Shown here piece by piece: positions 52,890 through 60,227 of a DNA stretch of 64,000 nt. Numbering within the stretch: position 1 is the first letter of the stretch; every line of letters starts with the position of its first letter. This stretch comes from Rhodococcus sp. Leaf278 (lineage in GTDB: Bacteria > Actinomycetota > Actinomycetes > Mycobacteriales > Mycobacteriaceae): NCBI RefSeq assembly GCF_001426085.1, contig NZ_LMRR01000004.1, forward strand, positions 124,001 through 188,000, written 5' to 3'. The position numbers were made by a program, and so were the translations under genes. The notes beneath the pieces are model-generated. The model saw only the letters and a list, made by a program, of their open reading frames with translations, did no database searches and had not been told where the DNA came from.

Positions 52890-52939
52890 TGTGCAACTAT
52901 TTGTACAGCGCGTGCAACTACACGCGATCGCTAGATAAT
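52890..52939. promoter_or_regulatory. promoter with two palindromes before the DHA1 exporter
   Basis: TGTGCAA-CTAT-TTGTACA (52890-52907) is a near-perfect inverted repeat. CGCGTG-CAACTA-CACGCG (52909-52926) is a perfect one. Both contain GTGCAACTA. A good -10, TAGATAAT (52932-52939), follows directly. Rest of 52715-52889: nothing clear beyond scattered GTGC/GCAC halves. Confidence 0.6.
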
Positions 52940-52970
52940 TACCTTCGCCACTCGTCTCAGGAGATTCGAC

Positions 52971-54179
52971 ATGCCACTCGGCCTGCTCGCCCTCGCAATT
53001 GGGGGATTCGGCATCGGCTTGACCGAATTCGTCATCATGGGCTTACTACCGGAGGTCGCGGCGGACTTCTCGGTCACCGAAGCCACTGCCGGCTGGCTCA
53101 TCACCGGCTATGCGCTGTCCGTGGTTGTCGGCGCGCTCGTCGTCACCGCTGCGGTGACGCGGTTTCCTCGAAAGACCGTCTTGCTCGCACTGATGTGTCT
53201 GTTCATCGCCGGAAACCTGATTTCTGCACTCTCGGGCAGCTACGACGCGATGCTGCTCGGTCGTGTCGTCGCAGCGCTGTGCCACGGAGCGTTCTTCGGA
53301 ATCGGTGCCGTGGTCGCGGCAGGGCTTGTCGAGCCTGCAAAGAAGGCGGGAGCGATTGCCATGATGTTCGCCGGCCTCACCGCCGCCAACGTTCTCGGTG
53401 TTCCGTTCGGGACGTTCCTCGGTCAGAGCTACGGATGGCGATCGGCGTTCTGGGCCATCACGGTGATCGGCATCGTCGCACTGATCGGCATTGCGGCCCT
53501 CGTTCCTCGCGAAACCGGCATCGGTGAGGAGAGCGATCTGCGCCGCGAAATTCGTGCGTTCCGGTCTACCCAGGTGTGGCTCTCCATCGTGACGACGGTG
53601 CTCGGATTCGGTGGCATGTTCGGTGCGTTCACCTACATTGCGTTCACTCTCACCGACGTCAGCGGTTTCGCGTCGAGCTTGGTGCCCTGGCTGCTCGTGC
53701 TGTTCGGCGGAGGCCTCTTCGTCGGAAATTACCTCGGCGGCAGGGCCGCCGACCGCAACCTCACCGCCACGCTGCTGACTCTGCTCGGCGCATTGACTGT
53801 CGTTCTCGTCATCTTCGCGCGCACCGCAGAGAGTCGACCGGCCACCGTCGCCTCTCTCGTCCTGATGGGCGCTTTCGGTTTCGCGACGGTGCCGGGGCTG
53901 CAGATGCGGGTGATGTCGTTTGCTCCCGACGCCCCGACGATGGCGTCCGGTGCGAACATCGCCGCGTTCAACCTCGGAAATGCGCTGGGCGCGTGGCTCG
54001 GCGGCGTCACGATCTCGGCCGGCCTCGGCTACACCTCGCCCCTCTGGGCCGGATCCGGTATCACGGTGCTCGCGCTGGTGGTCCTGTTGTTCGCAACCCG
54101 TTTGCTGCGCCGGTCCACTGCCGTGGCCGAGGTGGAGGGAGTGAGCGCAGCAACCAGTGCGGCGGGATCGTCCACCTGA
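52971..54179 (+). CDS. DHA1-family exporter (AraJ/YdhP-like MFS)
   Basis: A 402-residue 12-helix major facilitator protein. Conserved pieces are GLTEFVIMGLLPEVAADFSVTEA-type N-terminus, GWLITGYALSVVVGA, and RVVAALCHGAFFGIGAVVAA, which match the AraJ/CmlA/YdhP subgroup that exports sugars, arabinosides or drugs. ATG follows TCAGGAGA. It has its own promoter with paired palindromes, but no regulator gene is adjacent. The last 151 bp overlap the convergent membrane protein gene. Confidence 0.9.
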   Translation: MPLGLLALAIGGFGIGLTEFVIMGLLPEVAADFSVTEATAGWLITGYALSVVVGALVVTAAVTRFPRKTVLLALMCLFIAGNLISALSGSYDAMLLGRVVAALCHGAFFGIGAVVAAGLVEPAKKAGAIAMMFAGLTAANVLGVPFGTFLGQSYGWRSAFWAITVIGIVALIGIAALVPRETGIGEESDLRREIRAFRSTQVWLSIVTTVLGFGGMFGAFTYIAFTLTDVSGFASSLVPWLLVLFGGGLFVGNYLGGRAADRNLTATLLTLLGALTVVLVIFARTAESRPATVASLVLMGAFGFATVPGLQMRVMSFAPDAPTMASGANIAAFNLGNALGAWLGGVTISAGLGYTSPLWAGSGITVLALVVLLFATRLLRRSTAVAEVEGVSAATSAAGSST

Positions 54180-54712
54180 ACACCGAACGAGTGCGCGAAA
54201 CCGGATATCTTCCATCGCTTCGATAGTGCGGGAACCACAACCTCTGTGGCAGTGGACAGTTCGATATCCACCGTGGTGCCGTCCTGGGTCGGCAGGACGA
54301 GCCGGCCTCCGTCGAGAGCGGGCGACACGATGCCGTAGCGACGGTGGATTCGGACCGACGAGATACTCGCGCGATGCACTCTCGCTACGACAGTGCCGGA
54401 CATGCGCAGAACGAGGGCTTCGGTTGAGAGAACGTGGGGGTGCGCCCGACTCAGGGCGACCGATGTCGCGAGCAGAATCAGGGACGCGACCGACACGGCT
54501 GCGATCAGCGCACCGAGCCATAGCCACGGAATCAGCAGGTGCAGAACGACCATCTCGATCACGGTCGCGGCTCCGAACATGACGGGTAATCCGAGCGTTC
54601 CATGGGTTGCGGTGAACACGGTCGAGTCCGGAGCGATCGGCGCATGCTGCCCGCGCGTCCACAGCGCCAATGCGCGCCACCTACCGACTTGGACAGGGAA
54701 GTCGACCGTCAT
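54029..54712 (-). CDS. two-helix membrane protein with PH-like domain, unknown
   Basis: A 227-residue protein. Two adjacent helices (about 43-65 and 67-88) follow a 40-residue N-terminal part. The soluble C-terminal half (VLSTEALVLRMSGTVVARVHRASISSVRI onward) has the strand pattern of bacterial PH-like membrane proteins. Its start overlaps the stop of the MerR gene by 4 bp, so it is probably controlled with it. The last 50 codons run antisense into the exporter gene; that tail (TPSTSATAVDRRSKRV) is low-complexity. Confidence 0.7.
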   Translation of the reverse strand: MTVDFPVQVGRWRALALWTRGQHAPIAPDSTVFTATHGTLGLPVMFGAATVIEMVVLHLLIPWLWLGALIAAVSVASLILLATSVALSRAHPHVLSTEALVLRMSGTVVARVHRASISSVRIHRRYGIVSPALDGGRLVLPTQDGTTVDIELSTATEVVVPALSKRWKISGFAHSFGVQVDDPAALVAALTPSTSATAVDRRSKRVANNRTTSASTVIPDPAQRGEV

Positions 54713-55512
54713 CGCATACCTACGGACGGTCGGTGCAGGCCGGCCTGCAGACGTTCGGTGGCGCGGACGATTACGGTGCGCTGGGCCGGATCGGGCACGA
54801 TGTCGTCGATACTCAGCGAACTGATCTCATCGGTGTTCGCAGAAATATCGGACGAATCGGCGGCGAAGGAATCGAACTCGAGCATCGACTCCAGTTCTGC
54901 GGCGAGCGAATCGATATCGCTCTCGGCCTCGGACGGATCTCGGCCCTCGAGCGCGCTGAATCTGCGTAGAAGTCCGAGATATCGCTGGCGAAGGTCGTGG
55001 TCGCCGAGTGTCAGTGTCACCGTCTCGAAGAACGATGCTGGAACGGCACCCGATATCGCCATCACCTCGAGTAGATCACGTTCACGGATCAACGCTTCTC
55101 GGTCCGTCTCCGCGGAAGCGTCGATCAGCGCACTCATGGCGTCGGCGACCTCGCTCGGAAGGGCCGTCAGCGGACGACGCTCGACGGCGTCGTTCAGCAG
55201 TGCCGACAGGCGTGCGTGTTTGCGCGCCAGCGTAGACTGCTGCTGTTCTATGCCGCCGAGCAGCGCCCTCAGATCAGCCACCACATCTGTCTCGGCCGCC
55301 GGAGACTCACCGAGGGCGGCGGCTATCTCGCCGAGAGGCATCCCGCAGTCGGCGAGCCACCGGATTCTCATCAGACGAACCACGTCGTCGATCGTGTATT
55401 CGCGATATCCGTTGGACAGACGGCGCGGCTCGTCGAGCAGGCCCAGCCGGTGATAATGGCGCACCGTTCGCGGTGTCGTTCCGACGGCCTTTGCCAGAGA
55501 TCCGATTCTCAT
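54709..55512 (-). CDS. MerR-family transcriptional regulator
   Basis: A 267-residue regulator. The N-terminal winged helix-turn-helix (1-70) reads MRIGSLAKAVGTTPRTVRHYHRLGLLDEPRR-like with GYREYTIDDVVRLMRIRWL. A dimerisation helix (about 80-115) and a long acidic C-terminal region follow. There are no metal-binding cysteines, so it is more like TipA/BltR-type effectors than metal sensors. It is transcribed first in a two-gene unit with the PH-like membrane protein, and an inverted repeat typical for MerR proteins lies 15 bp upstream. Confidence 0.9.
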   Translation of the reverse strand: MRIGSLAKAVGTTPRTVRHYHRLGLLDEPRRLSNGYREYTIDDVVRLMRIRWLADCGMPLGEIAAALGESPAAETDVVADLRALLGGIEQQQSTLARKHARLSALLNDAVERRPLTALPSEVADAMSALIDASAETDREALIRERDLLEVMAISGAVPASFFETVTLTLGDHDLRQRYLGLLRRFSALEGRDPSEAESDIDSLAAELESMLEFDSFAADSSDISANTDEISSLSIDDIVPDPAQRTVIVRATERLQAGLHRPSVGMR

Positions 55513-55527
55513 GGGTTCAGTGTGAAC

Positions 55528-55550
55528 CTTGACGTCGCGTCAACGTCAAG
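55528..55550. promoter_or_regulatory. MerR-type operator upstream of the merR-like gene
   Basis: CTTGACG-N9-CGTCAAG is a perfect 7-bp inverted repeat. MerR proteins commonly bind such repeats inside promoters with long spacers, and TTGACG resembles a -35. It is 15 bp from the minus-strand ATG and 110 bp from the PAS-GGDEF start. Confidence 0.7.
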
Positions 55551-55659
55551 ACCGTTTGCCATCGCCTTCCCAGGACCGGGCGCGGCAGCGCGGCGTATCG
55601 TCGGGGCGTCGTGTGAATCGTCGTGGCTCGCACCGTTCGAGGAAGAGACCTGGCTGAAG

Positions 55660-56529
55660 ATGGTCGACGCCGATCGTTGGTACCGGGAGATGTTCGAGGC
55701 CAGCACGGTCGGATTGGCGCTCGCCGACGAAGACGGACTGCTCGTTCTCGCCAACGACGCTTACGCTGCCATCGTCGGGTGTCCTCGTGAACGCCTGCCT
55801 GGTAGGTCTTCTCGTGAATTCACCCACCCCGACGACTTGGCCCAGCACGCCGCCATGGAGCAGATCATGGACGACGCGACAGCTCGAGGGGAATCGGTTC
55901 ACGTCGAGAAGCGCTACCTGCATGCCGACGGCACAGTGCGGTGGGGTTGGATCTCGGCAAGCGAGGTTCCGGGACCGGAGGGCAAACGGTGGACGATGGC
56001 CGTCGTGCACGACACCACCGACCGGAGGCGCGTCGAGGACGACTTGCGCGTAGCCGCACAGACCGACGCCCTCACCGGATTGCTCAATCGGCGGGGGTGG
56101 CGAGATCGGTTGCGTCAGTTGACCACACCGTCGGGGTCCGAGGTCGCGGTTGCGCTGGCCATGATCGATTTCGACCGCTTCAAGTTGTACAACGACAAGT
56201 ACGGCCACGGCCGTGGTGATCGACTGTTGGTTCGGTTTTCTGCTGCTGCGGCAGAGCTGCTCGGTGGCCGAGCCACGATCGCGAGATGGGGTGGAGAAGA
56301 GTTCGCGCTCGTGATGCCGGGAGTGGGATCGACGACGATGGACGCCGTGCTGACCGAGCTCGCCGCCGTCGTTCCCGACCGGCAGACATTCTCCGCGGGG
56401 CACACGACGTTGCGACGGGGCGAGTCCGTGGACGACTGCTTCGATCGCGCAGACATGTTGCTCTTTCAGGCCAAGCGAGATGGTGGCGCGCGATCGTACA
56501 GCGACGGATCTCGCCGGCCCGGCGAGTGA
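55660..56529 (+). CDS. PAS-GGDEF diguanylate cyclase
   Basis: A 289-residue soluble protein. A PAS domain (about 5-125, with a PAC motif near RWGWISASEV) senses an unknown cue. The GGDEF domain (130-289) has TDALTGLLNRRGW, the metal-binding MIDFDRFKLYND (D170) and active-site GGEEF at 211-215, so cyclic di-GMP synthesis is expected. The RxxD inhibitory site five residues before GGEEF is absent. No EAL domain. ATG at 55660 is the first good start in the PAS domain; an upstream frame runs through the MerR gene and operator and is rejected. Confidence 0.88.
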   Translation: MVDADRWYREMFEASTVGLALADEDGLLVLANDAYAAIVGCPRERLPGRSSREFTHPDDLAQHAAMEQIMDDATARGESVHVEKRYLHADGTVRWGWISASEVPGPEGKRWTMAVVHDTTDRRRVEDDLRVAAQTDALTGLLNRRGWRDRLRQLTTPSGSEVAVALAMIDFDRFKLYNDKYGHGRGDRLLVRFSAAAAELLGGRATIARWGGEEFALVMPGVGSTTMDAVLTELAAVVPDRQTFSAGHTTLRRGESVDDCFDRADMLLFQAKRDGGARSYSDGSRRPGE

Positions 56530-56532
56530 GCG

Positions 56533-57129
56533 TCAGCTCGCCAGTCGGCCGAATCCGACCACGCCGGAATCAGATCCGTAGTGCAGGGTGTGGACTCGGA
56601 TCTTTCCGGCCTCGTTGCCTCCGACGGTGATGGCTTCGTCGCCGTCGACCGCCACGATCACGTTGGTGTGCTGGCCGATCCAGCTGCGGTTGTCGTAGAG
56701 CACCACGTCGCCCACCGACGGTACGTAGCTGCCGACAGCTTCGAATCGACCCTGCTCCTGGTAGTACTCCTGCAGCGTGTAGACGCCGGGTATGCGCCAC
56801 GAACCGGAATTGGGGTTCGAGAGCGGCATATCCGCTTCCTTCATGATCCAGCTGACGAAGTCGGCACACCAGGCTTCGTCGACACCCTCGGCATAGAACG
56901 TTCCCGGGCGCTGCTGCTCGTGCTCGGTGCGCAGGAGTTCCACCACTCGGGTCTGTTCGGCCGTCAATTCACCGGAGTTCACGTCGGGAAACGCCTCGGT
57001 GTCCCACGGGAGGTATCGGCTCGGGGCCAGCCACAGGACTCCGACCACCGCGACCACGGCGACAGCCGTGCAGGCCGCCACCCACATCGGCCACCGTCGT
57101 CGAGTGCGCGCGCTGGTGTCGATGCTCAT
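56533..57129 (-). CDS. membrane-anchored CHAP-domain peptidoglycan hydrolase
   Basis: A 198-residue protein with basic N-terminus, one membrane helix (about 15-34) and an extracellular CHAP domain. The catalytic cysteine and histidine are Cys88 (EAWCADFVSW) and His154 (WIGQHTNVIV). CHAP enzymes are amidases or endopeptidases acting on peptidoglycan stem peptides. ATG at 57129 fits; upstream codons would extend into the divergent sirtuin gene. Its stop is 3 bp from the convergent GGDEF gene. Confidence 0.9.
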   Translation of the reverse strand: MSIDTSARTRRRWPMWVAACTAVAVVAVVGVLWLAPSRYLPWDTEAFPDVNSGELTAEQTRVVELLRTEHEQQRPGTFYAEGVDEAWCADFVSWIMKEADMPLSNPNSGSWRIPGVYTLQEYYQEQGRFEAVGSYVPSVGDVVLYDNRSWIGQHTNVIVAVDGDEAITVGGNEAGKIRVHTLHYGSDSGVVGFGRLAS

Positions 57130-57176
57130 GCCCTCACGGTAGCGCGACCGGACACACAGCTTGGCACAATGAGGTC

Positions 57177-57956
57177 GTGACCTTCCCTCGTGACCTCCCG
57201 ACCCATGCTGTTCCAGAGCCTGTGGTGAACGCTGCACGCGTTGCATCGCGCATCACCGTCCTCACGGGCGCAGGCATGTCCGCCGAGTCGGGGATCGCAA
57301 CCTTCCGGGACGCCCAAACCGGGTTGTGGAAGGACTTCGATCCCAAGGACCTCGCCAGCCCCGAGGGTTGGATGGCCGACAGTGATCTGGTGTGGGGCTG
57401 GTATCGATGGCGGGCAGAATTGGTTCGACGCTCCGAACCCAATGCCGGTCACGTGGCACTCGCGCAGTGGCAGCAACGAGCGCATGTCGACATCGTCACC
57501 CAGAATGTCGACGACCTTCACGAGAGAGCCGGGGCCACGGTTCTCGCGCACGTGCACGGCAGCTTGTTCGAGCCGTACTGCAGCGACTGTGGAACACGAG
57601 CAGCATTCGACGCCGGTGCCGCCGATGCACCTGCCGAGGCGGACCAGCGGGTTCCACCGCCGGAATGTCCGTTGTGCGGCGGACTGATTCGGCCGGGTGC
57701 GGTGTGGTTCGGCGAGTCGCTGCCCGAGGCCGCGTGGGACGCAGCCGAGGACGCCGTCAGAACTGCCGACCTAGTTCTTGTGGTCGGCACATCGGGAGTG
57801 GTGTACCCGTTCGCGGGACTGCCTGCGATCGCGCGCAGCGCCGGAGCCACGGTCGTAGAGATCAACCCGGTCGAGACGGAGGTCTCGGACATGGCCGATC
57901 ACCGGTGGCGCACTACTGCGGCGGTGGGGCTGCCGGCTCTCGTTGCGAGACTGTGA
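57177..57956 (+). CDS. cobB: NAD-dependent sirtuin deacylase
   Basis: A 259-residue Sir2 protein. The NAD loop GAGMSAESG (31-39), TQNVDDLHERAG (108-119), catalytic His127 and four zinc cysteines (135, 138, 164, 167) are intact. Y76 and R79 make the YxxR pattern of class III sirtuins that remove succinyl or malonyl as well as acetyl groups. It probably controls acyl-CoA synthetases and other lysine-acylated enzymes. GTG start; the gene diverges from the CHAP gene across 47 bp. Confidence 0.94.
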   Translation: MTFPRDLPTHAVPEPVVNAARVASRITVLTGAGMSAESGIATFRDAQTGLWKDFDPKDLASPEGWMADSDLVWGWYRWRAELVRRSEPNAGHVALAQWQQRAHVDIVTQNVDDLHERAGATVLAHVHGSLFEPYCSDCGTRAAFDAGAADAPAEADQRVPPPECPLCGGLIRPGAVWFGESLPEAAWDAAEDAVRTADLVLVVGTSGVVYPFAGLPAIARSAGATVVEINPVETEVSDMADHRWRTTAAVGLPALVARL

Positions 57957-58062
57957 ACGTCGAAAACTACCGTTGCAGAAGTTATTTCGTCCATTGAACT
58001 CTTTGGATCGTCGATCTGTGGAGGGCGGTGACCCGCCCTCGTCGCGTTGTTCGAGAATACGG

Positions 58063-58443
58063 TCAGTGGGTGGTCAGGGCATCGACGAGTGCCCTCATTG
58101 CCGATGCGGCACTGTCGGTTTCGGTAGGTCCGAGAGCGGCGAGACTGGCGATGAGGGCCGCAATCTCCGGGACGGTCAGGCGCACCGGACGTGGGTCGGC
58201 CACACTCGTCAGCCATGATCCACCGTGCGCCCCCGAGACTGCCTCGATGGGTATGCCGGATTCACGCAGTCGGGCGAGATCGCGTTCAACCGTGCGCACA
58301 CTCACTCGCAATCGTTGGGCGAGATCGGGCGAGGTCAGCGGCCTGGGTGCTGCACACAGCCATTCGACGATCCGCTGTTGGCGCACGACGCGCCGTAGGG
58401 TGAGCGTGCTGTCGAGCGAGTGAGGCGAGTTCTCCTTCGGCAC
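58063..58443 (-). CDS. small HTH (DeoR/YafY-type) regulator without WYL domain
   Basis: About 126 residues. A winged helix-turn-helix of the HTH_11 type (about 23-70: RQQRIVEWLCAAPRPLTSPDLAQRL, then VSVRTVERDLARLRESGIPI) is followed by 50 residues (GAHGGSWLTS onward) that resemble the start of YafY/WYL regulators. The WYL effector domain is missing, so it may be a shortened regulator. GTG at 58443 is preferred because further upstream translation crosses the divergent gene. It is 63 bp from the NTF2-like gene on the other strand. Confidence 0.7.
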   Translation of the reverse strand: MPKENSPHSLDSTLTLRRVVRQQRIVEWLCAAPRPLTSPDLAQRLRVSVRTVERDLARLRESGIPIEAVSGAHGGSWLTSVADPRPVRLTVPEIAALIASLAALGPTETDSAASAMRALVDALTTH

Positions 58444-58506
58444 GACCGGAAATTCTTCCCGATTCCCGACGTGGGCGTGACGGGAATGAGTCGTAGCGTT
58501 CTCGGT

Positions 58507-58896
58507 ATGACCTCCGACACCGAAACGATCGACCACTTCTTCGCCCGCTACACGGGGTATCTGACCTCGGGTGATCTCGACGGTCTGGCCGAGATCTACA
58601 ACTATCCTGCTCTGGCTGTGACGGCGCGGGGTTGCGCTGCGATCGCCACGCCGCAGCAAACGCGTGAGTTCTTCGAGCAGGGCCAGGCCTACTACCGATC
58701 GCGCGGGATACAGGGCGTGCGAGCGCGCGACATCGTCACCGAGATCGAGGTGCCGGGGGTGTGGGTCGGTCATCTGCTGCTGGAGAACCTCGACTCCGAC
58801 GGCTCGCCGGTGGGAACCGAGCGCAATGCCTATCAGGTCGTGACGGCCGAGGACGGCACCCGACGGATCGCGGTGACGACGCCCCTCGACGCGTAG
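58507..58896 (+). CDS. NTF2-like (SnoaL-type) protein
   Basis: About 129 residues with the alpha+beta cone fold pattern: TIDHFFARYTGYLTSGDLDGLAEIYNYPALAVTA, a central helix and beta strands near GVWVGHLLLENLDSDG. The family includes small enzymes and binding proteins; no catalytic pattern is clear. ATG at 58507 was chosen; ATG at 58486 gives seven more residues. It is divergent from the small HTH gene, which may regulate it. Confidence 0.75.
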   Translation: MTSDTETIDHFFARYTGYLTSGDLDGLAEIYNYPALAVTARGCAAIATPQQTREFFEQGQAYYRSRGIQGVRARDIVTEIEVPGVWVGHLLLENLDSDGSPVGTERNAYQVVTAEDGTRRIAVTTPLDA

Positions 58897-58934
58897 TGGT
58901 GCAGGTGGAGGTCGCGTGCGTCGAAGTGGTGCGA

Positions 58935-59504
58935 TCAGGGGTGCAAGAGACCCGCAACCAGGGCGTCGACAACCTCGTCCGTCGAGGTGGCCGGATCGAT
59001 GGGATAGGTCAGTCGGTCGAGCAGTAGGCCATCGATCGCGTAATGGAAGAGTGCGACTTCCTTACGCCCCCCGGGTAATCCTGCAGCGAGATTGAACTCG
59101 ACGTCGGCAGAGAAGTTCGAGCGCTGCCAATTGCCGAGGATGTCCCTGATCTCCGGTCGTCTCGATGCTTCGAGCCGCAACTCGAACAGCGCGAGCGTCA
59201 CGTCGCGATTCGCAAGGAGCCGCGCAACGATGTCGCGGATGTACGCGCCGAACAACTCTGGGCTGGGAGGTTGCGCGGCAAGCGGTTCGTGGACCTCGGA
59301 GCTGGGGGCAAGTCTCTGACCGATGCGTTCGATCAGTCCGGCGATGACGTCGGCGCGGGTCTTGAAATAGTTCGATGCCGTTCCCCTCGGCACTCCTGCT
59401 TCCTCGTCGATCGCGCGGTGGGTTAGTCCGCGGGAGCCTTCCGCTGCGAGGAGGCGAAGCCCGGCATCGGCCAGTTCGGCGCGTCGGAGTGGGTTGCGAG
59501 CCAT
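58935..59504 (-). CDS. TetR-family regulator
   Basis: A 189-residue regulator. The HTH domain (about 8-55, with GLTHRAIDEEAGVPRGTASNYFKTRADV) is intact and the C-terminal domain resembles those of drug- or flavin-responsive TetR proteins. It diverges from the DHFR-like gene across 76 bp that contains repeated ACCACTA and TAGT half sites (59520-59560), suggesting that it represses that gene. Confidence 0.9.
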   Translation of the reverse strand: MARNPLRRAELADAGLRLLAAEGSRGLTHRAIDEEAGVPRGTASNYFKTRADVIAGLIERIGQRLAPSSEVHEPLAAQPPSPELFGAYIRDIVARLLANRDVTLALFELRLEASRRPEIRDILGNWQRSNFSADVEFNLAAGLPGGRKEVALFHYAIDGLLLDRLTYPIDPATSTDEVVDALVAGLLHP

Positions 59505-59580
59505 GAAAACAGGCTAGCGGAACCACTATGGATGTCGTAGTCTTCAGCAACCACTACACCCGTCGTGATCGGAGAACTTC

Positions 59581-60153
59581 ATGCGTGAACTGGTCTATTA
59601 CGTCGCCGTCAGTCTCGACGGCTATATCGCAGCCCCCGACGACTCCTTCGACGACTTCCCGATGCAGGGCGACCACATCGACATGATTCTGCGTGACTAC
59701 ACCGACACCATTCCGACACTCGGTCTGCGTGCGACTGGACTCACCCCTGACCTGAGTCGCTTCGACACCGTGCTCATGGGATGGAACACTTACAAGGCCG
59801 GGGGAATTCATCCTCCCGAGGGTCCCTATGGACACCTGAGGCAGTACGTCTTCTCGCGCAACCACGGCGGCGTGGAACCGGCTGTGACACTGACCGGTGA
59901 CGATCCCGTGGAGGTCGTGCGAAAGCTGAAGAGCGAGAGGGGAAGTGGGATCTGGCTGGCCGGTGGAGGAATTCTTGCGTCGGCGGTGGCGGGCGAAATA
60001 GACAGGCTCATCCTGAAGGTGAACCCCATACTCCTCGGCTCGGGTAAGCGCCTCTTCGCCGAGCGTGCGTACTCGCCGATCGGAAGTCGCCTCGTGGCCA
60101 GTACCCCCTTCGAGTCAGGAGTCGTGGTCAACGAGTACGCAGTCGATAGATGA
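59581..60153 (+). CDS. dihydrofolate reductase-like (RibD C-terminal) protein
   Basis: A 190-residue protein with the DHFR fold: VAVSLDGYIAAPDDSFDDF at the start, FDTVLMGWNTYKAG in the middle, and GSGIWLAGGGILASAVAGEIDRLIL as the NADPH-binding block. Such YyaP/YwjB-type proteins are widespread reductases of unknown substrate, and not the main folate enzyme. ATG start with GGAG upstream. Probably regulated by the divergent TetR protein. Confidence 0.9.
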   Translation: MRELVYYVAVSLDGYIAAPDDSFDDFPMQGDHIDMILRDYTDTIPTLGLRATGLTPDLSRFDTVLMGWNTYKAGGIHPPEGPYGHLRQYVFSRNHGGVEPAVTLTGDDPVEVVRKLKSERGSGIWLAGGGILASAVAGEIDRLILKVNPILLGSGKRLFAERAYSPIGSRLVASTPFESGVVVNEYAVDR

Positions 60154-60227
60154 TGCAGACCCGAGGACGATGCCACACTCGGTACTGTGGAAAGGAACGT
60201 TCTTTCTTTCTCAGGTAGGGATTGCAC

